A stretch of 64,000 bases of DNA from Clostridia bacterium (lineage in GTDB: Bacteria; Bacillota; Clostridia; Acetivibrionales; DSM-2933): contig JAOAEJ010000010.1 in assembly GCA_026416815.1 (NCBI GenBank), positions 1 through 64,000 of the forward strand, in the 5' to 3' direction. Below the pieces are notes generated by a model. That model saw nothing but the letters and a program-made list of their open reading frames with translations. It made no database searches and had not been told where the DNA came from. Shown one piece after another: positions 46,660 through 56,100 of the stretch; the first letter of the stretch is position 1, and each line of letters starts with the position of its first letter. Both the position numbers and the translations under genes were made by a program.

Positions 46660-47940
46660 TTAATTTTCAGCTTTAGGCATTTCAAAGTCTTTGAAAATAC
46701 CTCTTGTGCCTGTTACGTCAAAAAGCTCGTTAAATCTCTGTATCTGCTCCTCAACCGAAACTTTCTTTGTAATAAACACCGAACGCAGCATTTCAATGGC
46801 CTGGGTCATTTGTTCTATCGAAGGCTCTTTACCATCCTCCTCCAGTTTCTCTTGCATTTTCTGTATATTTCTATATGGCTCAACTACGCCCTTCTGATAT
46901 TCATCATTGTCCCAATTTCTATTTCTTGTACATATAGCAATAGCTATAGACTTTGTTACTATTGTGTGCCTAAAGCCTTTACTTTCTTTAGCTACTATCT
47001 GCTCCAGATTTATTTCATCCTTTAGTGCCTTTTTATCTTCCTCTTTATCAAATGAGAAAATTTTAATGCTTGGAGCTATCTTTTTAACAAGATTTTTTAG
47101 TACAGTCTGCGGACCCATTTCTATAGCAATGTCTACACCCTGGTTTTGGATGTACTCTACCGATTCCTGCCACCTTACAGGTGCCGTAATCTGTGCAGCC
47201 AGACTTTCAACGATTTGTCCACTGCCTTCATAAGGTAAGGCACTAACATTGGAAATAACAGGACATAAAGGTTCGTTGAATTTGTACTTATTCATTTCCA
47301 CTGCCAGTTTTTCCGCAGCAGGTTTCATTAACGGACTATGGAAAGGAGCACTCACTTTTAAAGGAATCACTCTTCCACCTAAGGCAGCCAGTTTGTCGCT
47401 AACCGTTTGAACAGCATTTTTATGTCCTGATATTACAGTCTGAGCAGGAGAGTTATAATTTGATACTACAACCACCTGTCCATCCTCTGAAAACTTTCTA
47501 CACTCGTATTCTATCACGCTTTTATCCAGGCTGCTGACTGCAGCCATTGAGCCTGTTCCCAGTGCAACTGCCTGCTGCATGAATATACCCCTTTGCCTTA
47601 CTATTCTTAAGGCATCTTTAAATTCAATAGCCCCTGCACAAGTTAGGGCAGAAAATTCACCAAGACTGTGTCCTGCCATGAACGAAGGTTTCAAATCATA
47701 TTCCTTCATATATACTCTGAATGCAGCTACGCTGGCTGCCAACAATGCCGGTTGGGTATTTTCCGTTTTGGTAAGTTCCTCAATATCCCCTTCAAAACAA
47801 AGTTTTTGCAAGTCAAATTGCAGTATATCGTTCGCCTCTTCAAATGTCTGCCTTGCTATAGAAAAATTTTCATCTAACGCTTTCCCCATACCAACATATT
47901 GAGAGCCTTGTCCCGGAAATAGTAATGCTATTTTATTCAT
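46660..47940 (-). CDS. trans-acting malonyl-CoA:ACP acyltransferase
   Basis: A 426-residue free-standing acyltransferase of the FabD type, expected to load malonyl onto the AT-less PKS modules. GQGSQYVGMG at 10-19 and the nucleophile Ser92 in GHSLGEFSAL are intact, and the catalytic His is in APFHSPLM. Residues ~315-426 form a charged helical C-terminal extension beyond the normal ~310-residue FabD length, as often seen in trans-ATs of hybrid clusters. It lies between the radical SAM gene and NRPS2 with ~43-bp gaps, clearly part of the same operon. Only one AT domain is present, so a separate proofreading hydrolase is not fused to it. Confidence 0.92.
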   Translation of the reverse strand: MNKIALLFPGQGSQYVGMGKALDENFSIARQTFEEANDILQFDLQKLCFEGDIEELTKTENTQPALLAASVAAFRVYMKEYDLKPSFMAGHSLGEFSALTCAGAIEFKDALRIVRQRGIFMQQAVALGTGSMAAVSSLDKSVIEYECRKFSEDGQVVVVSNYNSPAQTVISGHKNAVQTVSDKLAALGGRVIPLKVSAPFHSPLMKPAAEKLAVEMNKYKFNEPLCPVISNVSALPYEGSGQIVESLAAQITAPVRWQESVEYIQNQGVDIAIEMGPQTVLKNLVKKIAPSIKIFSFDKEEDKKALKDEINLEQIVAKESKGFRHTIVTKSIAIAICTRNRNWDNDEYQKGVVEPYRNIQKMQEKLEEDGKEPSIEQMTQAIEMLRSVFITKKVSVEEQIQRFNELFDVTGTRGIFKDFEMPKAEN

Positions 47941-47983
47941 GCTTTCACCTCTTAATAAGTATTCAAGAAATTAGCGGTTTGCT

Positions 47984-49615
47984 TCATATTAAATAGCCTT
48001 TGTACTTACTATCTAGCTTTGTTAGCTTTAAATATAATTCCGCTTTTTTTCTCCCCAAATCAATACACATTTTTTTTGCATAATTATCATCAAGATATTC
48101 TCTTACAATACCTTGTGCCTGAGTTTGATCCCATCCATTCTCCGCAAAATCAAGAAGCCTTCTGAAACATCCTGAACTTCGAGTGTTCAAGCCTGCAAGC
48201 AGTTCCTTAACCTTAAGTTCATTATCAATAACAAGTTCTAATGCTTTATCAGAGCGCTCGTTCTCAAATCTTCTTTTATAGCAGGTCAATGTTACCAGAT
48301 AATCATTACTGTAATAATCGGCGATACTGACAAGAGTACCAAGCATTGAGCCCACCTTCACAAATTCTTCGTCTAAAAAGTTCGCAAGGGGTTCTATTCT
48401 ACTATCTCTATACGAATACCTATAATCGTCATCGTATCTGCTCTCCCTTAACAGACCGTCATTTTCCAACATAGTATATAGCGATGTTCCTCTAAATACT
48501 CTAACACGCCTAATCTGGGGGAAATGGCTTGCAAAACCATATTTCTCAAGGAGATCTATATTTTCCCTCAACCCTTCAAAAGACGAATAGGGATTAAAAT
48601 TTATAAAACCTATTGTGATATTTATTTGTGCACTCCTAAATAGTTCAATTGCTTTAATATTATCTTCTACTGTAGCTATCTTCTTATAAACCTTGAGATC
48701 ATTTTCGTTGAACGATTCTATTCCAAGGTATACGCTGCACAATCCTGATTTTTTCAGAAGATCTAAAAGCTCGTCAGTAGCTTTTTTATGGAATTCAGTA
48801 CGGAAACATAAATAATAGTATATTTGAAGGTTCCTACTGACAATCTCCTCTGCGGTATCCCATACCTTTCTGAAATTAGATCCAGGATCCTCAAAACTGT
48901 TTTCTATTAAAGAAAAATAGTCTATTCCATAATTTTGCTTGATATTCTCTATTTCATCGACTATCCTTTTTACCTTCCGCCCACGCCACTTATGCTTACC
49001 ATTAGTTTGCCAGAAATTAGGACAGCAGCAGAATGAACACCTTCCTGAACATCCCCTAGAGCTTGATATCTGGGCAATTTTTAATTTATTTTCTACCAAC
49101 AGGTCTCTGCTTGGAAAAGGCAGTGCTTCATAGTCCTCAATTAAATCCTGTTTTTCATTAACAATAATTTTATTGTTTTTCCGATAGTTTAGGCCCTTAA
49201 CATTTTCAAACCCTTCATTTTTCTCAATGGCAGAAATCAACTCCAGAAATACTGATTCCCCTTCTCCTCTTATTGCATAATCTATCAGGGGGTTTTCTTC
49301 CATCATTTCTACACCATAATATGTAGGCAGAAACCCTCCCACGCAGATGGCAGCTTCTGAACATTCTTCTTTTACTCTATTGATGAATCTATAGACCAAA
49401 TCCTTTGATTGGCTATATACAGGAGTACCTATAATATCTGGAGCAAATTCACATATCTTTTTATAGTCTATTTCATTTTCATATACCCCTGAAAGCATTA
49501 CATCGTACCCTTTATTCCTTAAAAATGCAGCTATGTAGCATATACCTATTTCCTCCAAGTTTTTCAACATCTTGTCACTATATAAAGCTATTAATAATAC
49601 CTTTACCTTTCTCAA
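47984..49615 (-). CDS. B12-binding-type radical SAM enzyme
   Basis: A 543-residue tailoring enzyme. Residues 1-~165 form a cobalamin-binding-like Rossmann domain (GICYIAAFLRNKGYDV, then GGFLPTYY and IRGEGE). The radical SAM core follows, with the 4Fe-4S motif Cys189-x3-Cys193-x2-Cys196 (RGCSGRCSFC) and an LGIES segment. The C-terminal ~150 residues are helical. Family members catalyse C- or P-methylation or other radical rearrangements, and the reaction here is not predictable. The start is TTG 49615, since GAGGGGG lies 7 nt upstream and a later ATG would remove the first beta strand. It is the first coding gene after the tRNA pair. Confidence 0.88.
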   Translation of the reverse strand: MRKVKVLLIALYSDKMLKNLEEIGICYIAAFLRNKGYDVMLSGVYENEIDYKKICEFAPDIIGTPVYSQSKDLVYRFINRVKEECSEAAICVGGFLPTYYGVEMMEENPLIDYAIRGEGESVFLELISAIEKNEGFENVKGLNYRKNNKIIVNEKQDLIEDYEALPFPSRDLLVENKLKIAQISSSRGCSGRCSFCCCPNFWQTNGKHKWRGRKVKRIVDEIENIKQNYGIDYFSLIENSFEDPGSNFRKVWDTAEEIVSRNLQIYYYLCFRTEFHKKATDELLDLLKKSGLCSVYLGIESFNENDLKVYKKIATVEDNIKAIELFRSAQINITIGFINFNPYSSFEGLRENIDLLEKYGFASHFPQIRRVRVFRGTSLYTMLENDGLLRESRYDDDYRYSYRDSRIEPLANFLDEEFVKVGSMLGTLVSIADYYSNDYLVTLTCYKRRFENERSDKALELVIDNELKVKELLAGLNTRSSGCFRRLLDFAENGWDQTQAQGIVREYLDDNYAKKMCIDLGRKKAELYLKLTKLDSKYKGYLI

Positions 49616-49735
49616 TTTAAAACCCCCTCAATTCAATTTTTATTATTTCTTAATAAAATCTATTTTTGTATTCATAAGATTCACATATCATTCACTTAAC
49701 AGTTCAAAACCATGTATTAATATTAGACAAGGTAG

Positions 49736-49808
49736 TTCTTCAGGCAGGGTTCGAACCTACAACTTCACGGTAAACAGCCGCTTGCTTTACCAGTTAAGCT
49801 ACCGAAGA
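49736..49808 (-). tRNA. tRNA-like gene, anticodon GUU (Asn), no encoded CCA
   Basis: It folds as a standard 73-nt cloverleaf: acceptor TCTTCGG/CTGAAGA, D arm GCTT/AAGC, anticodon arm with loop CTGTTTA (anticodon GTT), five-base variable loop, and T arm with TTCGAAC. The 3' end is followed by CTA where CCA would be encoded. Oddities are U at position 37 and A as discriminator, where canonical bacterial tRNA-Asn has A37 and G73, plus an A-G mismatch at 27-43. It lies inside the PKS-NRPS operon on the same strand. Confidence 0.8.
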
Positions 49809-49897
49809 ATGTATAAAATTTATTTATTATACTGCTTGCATGCGGAATCAAAATAGCTCAATTTATCTTAAATGCGATATTCGTGCGTTCAGGGAAA

Positions 49898-49973
49898 TGG
49901 TTCTTCAGGTAGGATTCGAACCCACAACTTCGCGGTAAACAGCCGCTTGCTTTACCAGTTAAGCTACCGAAGA
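49898..49973 (-). tRNA. tRNA-like gene, anticodon GUU (Asn), CCA encoded
   Basis: A 76-nt canonical cloverleaf including a genomically encoded CCA. It is nearly identical to the copy at 49736-49808, differing at four positions in the anticodon 3' stem, T stem and T loop. It has the same anticodon GTT, U37 and A73. T stem GTGGG/CCTAC is paired with one G-T wobble. It starts 37 bp downstream of the exporter stop, so it could be cut from the operon transcript. Confidence 0.85.
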
Positions 49974-50009
49974 ATGTGTGTGATTTTTGCTTTATATCAA
50001 CGCATATAA

Positions 50010-53000
50010 CTATGCGAGGACTGTATTTTCAAAATTTGCATTGTTATGTGCTTCTTGTTTAACAATCTGTCCCATTTCCATTTTTATAACCTTATCTGCT
50101 AAATCAAAATACCTATCATCATGAGTTATCGCTATAACACATTTACCTTTTTGTTTAAGTTCCGGTAATAAAGTATCATAGAAATACTTTCTGAATTCAG
50201 GATCCTGATCTGCAGCCCATTCATCAAACACGTAAATTGGACGATCCTCCAGGTAACTGATTAATAATGCCAGCCTTTTCCTTTGTCCGGTTGAAAGTTT
50301 TGTCGTGGAGAAAACTCCATCATGAACCTCAACCTTATCCTCTATTTGAAGAACTTTGAGGTATTGCTGAATCATTTCACTTTTCTTCTGATAATCAATC
50401 CCATACATCTTATTAAAAAGGTAGAAGTCACCAAATATAGCCGAATATTGTTGACTTAGAACATTATGCGGTACATTAACGCCGTTTAGTGCTATCTCAC
50501 CACTTTGGGATGAATATAGCCCTGTAATTAACTTTGCTAAAGTAGACTTTCCACTCCCATTACCTCCGGTTATAAAGATAACCTCGCCTGATCTAAAATC
50601 ATAATCAATAGGTCCTACATTAAAAGCACTACCGTTTTCATTATAGTATTTATAACTTACACCTTTCAGACTTAAGGTAAGTGGCTGGGAATTGTACAAA
50701 GGCTCATCAACGCTACTAGGCTCCGCTCTCACTTGTTCTAACTCATTAGAAATTTCTTTTATCCTATTCCAACATATCCTAAATTGGATCATATTAGGCA
50801 CAGCAGTCAATATTAAATTTACCGGACCTGTCATATATAGAAATATGAATACATAGTTCCTTAGGGTATCACTCTGGATGTTATCGAATACCTTTGGAAA
50901 GACAAACGTTACTATGCCGATAATAACAGTAAATATCAATTCACCGATTATAACAACATTAGCCATATTAGTATCTGCATTAATACGTTTTTGCCTATAT
51001 AAATTGCAGCTTGACTGCATATCGTCTTTAAACTCACTTTGCTTATTATTGTTAATGCAAAGTTCCTTAAAACCATAAACCAAGTCGTTGATAAATTTAA
51101 AGAATACATTCTGTATATCACGTGCTTGTTCCCATATTCTACTGGACATTCTCCCTACAAAGAAGTATAATCCGGCTGCTATGATAATAACCATTACAGA
51201 AAGGAAGAGAACTTTCAGGTCAAGTACACCTAAATAAATAAAGCAACAAACAATAGTTACACTACTAATTGAGGCTCCAATTAAACTATTAATGAATAAG
51301 CTCATAAGTTCCGTATCATTGTTTAAAACAGAAAGAATCTTACCGTCCTGCAACTTTTCCAATCTTTCATAGGGTATTTTAAGAATTGTATTAATTAGTT
51401 CAGCTCTTTTGTTATAGATAAAATCATTTGTCACTTTTATTAATTTAGCCCGTGCCAGCCTTTGCCCAACAATATAAACCAGCAAACTCATTACAAAAAA
51501 TAATAGTAGGTTAAAAAGTGTGCTATCATTTATACCCGTACCTAAAGAAAGTCCCATGTTTATAATTAAAATTAAAATTGCATTTCCCAATCCACTGATG
51601 GCGCCAAGTACTATACAAATGAATAATGGGTTCTCATTAGGTTTTTCAAAAACCGTCATAATTGCGTAATAGAGTGTAAGCAATAACACTGTAGAGAAAA
51701 TAACAATTGCTGCAATTGGAATAGTTGATGGTCCCCAGACAAATACAAAATCCCATGTAGCTTCATCAAATAATACTCTAGGTATCTTATACAAACAAAG
51801 CGCTAATAGAGCTAAGAACGATAGAAGAAAACTAAAACTAATAATCCTCTTAATCCCGATGCCTGTAAATCTTCTTTGCTTTTTATAAACTTCAAACAAA
51901 CACCTCGCTATAAAAAACAATATGACAAGCATAATAGGAGTCAAAATGAAAACACATGCTGTAGAAATATTATCAGTAGCCAATACATTGTCTGGCGGTA
52001 TTATGAACTGCTCTTCATCTATATCTCTTAAAATATTAATTATTCCTTGACCGATTTTTCTGGAGTAAACAGTGTTAATATTGGCTAGTATTCCTACTCC
52101 GACCTTATCATCAGGCCTGTACATTATAAAGGAAGAGAAATTCGGATTGTATCCTATGTGCCCTATCTCAGGCCCCTGCCTTTGGTATACAATCCAACCT
52201 CCTGCGTATAAAGATCCATCAGGCCAGGGCGAAACCCAACGGTTGGGAATATGGGATTTTTCAATAAGGTTTTTATCAAATATTGACTGGTTATCAGTCC
52301 CTAGCTGGATTTTAAGCCACTTCTCCAAATCATTTGCATTGGTTATAAAATAGCCGGCCGGTGTATTTCCCCTATACATAGGAGCGTTATACTCACGGGG
52401 TTTTAGAAAGCCGATTTTATATCCGGTAGCCATACCATGACGAATAGCTTCACTTCTGAAGAGATATGTGTTTTTTAGTCCAAGTTTATCTAAAATATTT
52501 TGTTTCATATAGAATTCGAAAGATTGCCCAGATACCTCTTGTATTATTAGTCCGAGGACATCATAATTTATTGTGGAATACTGGAGTGTATGGCCGGGCT
52601 TATTGGATAATTCCATTCCAACCAATGTCCTTGCAGTTCTCTCTAAGGCACCGTCATCTTCACCAATGGGAATATCATTAATGGCATTGGTGGGTATTCC
52701 GCTGGTATGATGTAAGAGGTGGTCTATCGTAATGCTGTATTCTTTTCCATTATATTTGGTTTTGAGCCATGGCAAATATTTTGTAACGGGATCGCTTAAT
52801 TTGATTTTCCCCTCACTCTCCAATTTGAGGATTCCAAGCGCAGTAAATGACTTACTTGTAGAACCCATTTCAAATAACGTTTCCGGAGTAACGGACTCTT
52901 GGGTATCTAAATCTGCAAACCCAAAGCATTTTTTATATACAGTCTCTTTACCGGATACAATAATAACTGATAACCCTGGGATTTTCCCATCAGATATATT

Positions 53001-53150
53001 TTTATTTATCCAATCTTCTATTTTGTTTAATTTGTCCTTAGTTATACCCGCTCCGTTATTTGACTTTTCATTTTCCGCAAAGGCATTAAACGGTAGAGTA
53101 AGGATTATTACTACAAGCATACATAAGTATATAATTATATTTTTTCTCAT
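50010..53150 (-). CDS. S12 prodrug-activating peptidase fused to an ABC exporter (ZmaM/ClbP-like)
   Basis: A 1046-residue fusion. A signal peptide (residues 1-~25) leads to an extracellular serine beta-lactamase-type peptidase (~35-385) with Ser97-x-x-Lys100, Tyr191 (YSTIN) and HIG 331-333. Three membrane helices (~396-418, ~435-455, ~474-498) follow, as in ClbP. Then come a six-helix ABC membrane domain and an ATPase with Walker A 862-870, LSTGQ at ~952 and VFDE at ~974, of the cyclic-peptide exporter type. Peptidases of this layout remove an N-acyl-D-Asn cap after export, giving self-protection in colibactin, xenocoumacin and zwittermicin producers. NRPS1 immediately upstream is predicted to build exactly that cap. 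GAGGGTGAG precedes ATG 53150. Confidence 0.93.
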   Translation of the reverse strand: MRKNIIIYLCMLVVIILTLPFNAFAENEKSNNGAGITKDKLNKIEDWINKNISDGKIPGLSVIIVSGKETVYKKCFGFADLDTQESVTPETLFEMGSTSKSFTALGILKLESEGKIKLSDPVTKYLPWLKTKYNGKEYSITIDHLLHHTSGIPTNAINDIPIGEDDGALERTARTLVGMELSNKPGHTLQYSTINYDVLGLIIQEVSGQSFEFYMKQNILDKLGLKNTYLFRSEAIRHGMATGYKIGFLKPREYNAPMYRGNTPAGYFITNANDLEKWLKIQLGTDNQSIFDKNLIEKSHIPNRWVSPWPDGSLYAGGWIVYQRQGPEIGHIGYNPNFSSFIMYRPDDKVGVGILANINTVYSRKIGQGIINILRDIDEEQFIIPPDNVLATDNISTACVFILTPIMLVILFFIARCLFEVYKKQRRFTGIGIKRIISFSFLLSFLALLALCLYKIPRVLFDEATWDFVFVWGPSTIPIAAIVIFSTVLLLTLYYAIMTVFEKPNENPLFICIVLGAISGLGNAILILIINMGLSLGTGINDSTLFNLLLFFVMSLLVYIVGQRLARAKLIKVTNDFIYNKRAELINTILKIPYERLEKLQDGKILSVLNNDTELMSLFINSLIGASISSVTIVCCFIYLGVLDLKVLFLSVMVIIIAAGLYFFVGRMSSRIWEQARDIQNVFFKFINDLVYGFKELCINNNKQSEFKDDMQSSCNLYRQKRINADTNMANVVIIGELIFTVIIGIVTFVFPKVFDNIQSDTLRNYVFIFLYMTGPVNLILTAVPNMIQFRICWNRIKEISNELEQVRAEPSSVDEPLYNSQPLTLSLKGVSYKYYNENGSAFNVGPIDYDFRSGEVIFITGGNGSGKSTLAKLITGLYSSQSGEIALNGVNVPHNVLSQQYSAIFGDFYLFNKMYGIDYQKKSEMIQQYLKVLQIEDKVEVHDGVFSTTKLSTGQRKRLALLISYLEDRPIYVFDEWAADQDPEFRKYFYDTLLPELKQKGKCVIAITHDDRYFDLADKVIKMEMGQIVKQEAHNNANFENTVLA

Positions 53151-53181
53151 GACTCACCCTCATAAAGTAAAGTTTAAACAA

Positions 53182-56100
53182 CTAACTAAAAAGAAGCTCA
53201 AGTTCATCTTGTGAGATTTCTGCAGCGTCGAAATCCGATGGTGTAAATTCAACCGTTTCCTTATTACAACAGTGACCTATTATCTCTTTAAGATTATCTG
53301 AATACTTATCAATTAACTCTGTAATGGTGGTATCAGTGAATTTATCCCTGCTATATGCAATGGATATTTTAAGCCTTCCATCAATAATAATGCAGTTAAT
53401 ATCCAGAAGGCATGTTAATTGATTCTTTTTACTCACCTCATTACCCGAGTGCCTATCTAAAAGCTCAAAAAATTCATTTTTAAATGCATTGCCAAAGTCC
53501 CCCATGAAGTTAAATCTGATATATTTTTCTCTATCATCTTTTAAACAACCAGCCAAATGTTTCAGTATACTATAACCTATCCCGTTGTTTGGTATACTCC
53601 GTAGTTGCTCTTTTACTCCTTTTATATGAGAAGGCAAATCATTTACATTCATCTTTATATGTACTGGATAAATGCTGGTAAACCATCCAACAGTCCTTGT
53701 AACATCTATATTCTCAAATATATCCTCCCTACCATGCCCTTCAAGCTCAATTACCACTTCTTCATTTCCCCATATTTCATTTAATGCCCTGGCAAGAGCA
53801 GCTATCAATAAGTCCTTTGGCTCTGTGTTATACGGAGTGTTTGCATTAAGTACAAGCATTTGAGTTTCTTCTTCACCAATATGAACAGATAGTTCATAGT
53901 TATGCTCAGCATAATAATCAGTTTGCTGATTTTGCACAGAGAAAGTAATTTTTCTATTTAATATCTCATCCCAATATTCTTTCTCTTTGTACATCTCGCC
54001 TGTACTATACATTTCAAGTATTTCCGCCCATTTTTGCAATGAATCCGTCTTCAAAGGCAGCTTTAGTTGCAATCCATTTTCAATCTGTTTTAATGAAATA
54101 TATACGTCATCTAAAATAATTCTCCATGAAACACCGTCTACCACTAGGTGATGAGCTGTTAACAACAGATGTTTGCCGTTTGCACCAAGGTTAAATAAAC
54201 AAGCCTTAATTAAAATATCGTTTTCAATATCAAAGCTTGATTTTATACCTTCACCAATACGGGCTATTTCTTCATACTGGTTATGCTTGGGTAACGCTGA
54301 TAAGTCATGTGCTTCTAAAGAATAGTCCTTGTTTAAATGCTTTTCATTATAATATAGCTCACCTGTCGCGAAGTTGTAGTTTATTCTTAAAGAATCATGC
54401 TGACTTATTAGCTTATTTAATACTATATTAAGGCTTTCTTCAGAAACACCCTTATCCAGTTTCAATAATACTGATTGAGTATAGTGTCCCGGCTCAGCTA
54501 AACTTTGTGAGAAAAACCATGTTGCTATAGGTGTGGACTTAATACTCCCTTTACAAGGGCTTTGATCAATTACACTGCTTTTAGTTTGTTCAATACACAA
54601 TGCCAATTCTTCAAGCACCGGGTGTGCCATTATATCCTTAACTTTTAGTTTAAAACCTTCATTACTTAACTTTGAGGCAATCTGAATTGCCTTAATTGAG
54701 TCACCGCCAAGGTGGTAAAAATTATCCCTTACACTTATCCTGTCTATATTTAAAACCTCTGAAATATGCTTTATGAGCACTTCTTCCTTTTCAGTCCTGG
54801 AAGCTACATATTCACAGTTCCTATTTTCCGATAGATCAGGCTGCGGTAGTGAAGCCCTGTTTACTTTACCGTTTTGTGTAAGTGGAATTTCGTCCAGTTC
54901 AACAAAGTATGTTGGAACCATATACTGAGGCATATTGCCTGAAAGGTAGTCTTTTAAATCGTATGGTGTAATATCTGACTTTGTTACAATATATGCACAG
55001 AGATACTTGCCTATAGTAACATCATTATGGTCTATCACTACTGCTTCCCTTATTGCCGGATGATTTTCCAAATGCTTTTCTATCTCCCCTAACTCTATAC
55101 GGTAGCCTCGTATTTTTACCTGATGATCTGATCTACCTACATACTCAATCTTGCCATCATTAAGGAACCTTGCCAAATCACCGGTCCTGTACATTTTTTT
55201 ACCCGATAAAAAGGGATTCTCGATAAACTTCCTTTGCGTCAAATCCGCCCTGTTCAAATACCCTCTTGCTACACCATCTCCAGAAATAAACATCTCACCT
55301 ATAGTACCGACAGGAACAGGATTATTTTTATTATCCAATATGTATATCTGGACGTTATGTGCAGGCACTCCTATAGGCACCGAAGCCCTTACATCATTTT
55401 CGTAATCGTATTTATGTATCATACATCCCACAACTGTTTCAGTGGGACCATACTCATTAAATATCTCAATATCTCCATTAAAGCTTTCATGTATGCTTTT
55501 CGCAAGATTTACCTTTAAATCTTCTCCACCAACAATGAACCTCTTAACTGATGAATTTTTATTATCCAAATCCTTTAATAAAGCCAAGTGTGCAGGAGTA
55601 AGTTTTACTACAGTTGCCTTTTTCTCTTTCATTATTCTATACAAAACGTATTCATCCTCATTATCACGGTAAATAACAATACTATTTCCGCTTATCAGAG
55701 GTGTAAATACCGATGTTACAGTAAGGTCAAACGCCAATGATGAATATAATGGAAATACTTCGTTTTCATTTTTAACATACATCTGTTTTGCCCACCAGAT
55801 GTAATTGACCAGTCCTTGATGTTCTATCATTGTGCCCTTAGGTTTACCTGTCGAGCCTGAAGTATAAATTACATAAACCAAATCATCGGTATTATTCACT
55901 TTATTCAGATTTGAATTTTCTCCCGTATATAAGCTTGGATCTTCAAGATTGATAATCTTGCCCCTAAAGCTCCCAATATCAGTTACATCATAATTCGTAA
56001 GGAGTACATCCGTACCTGAATCCTCAAGCATATACCCCACCCGTTCTGCTGGGTAATCAGGGTCAATTGGCAAATATGCTCCTCCAGCCTTTATAACACC

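Noticed and set aside
49736-49973. tRNA pair as attL/attR of an integrated island
   Set aside because: Both copies are full-length and only ~90 bp apart, no integrase is present, and the cluster continues on both sides.
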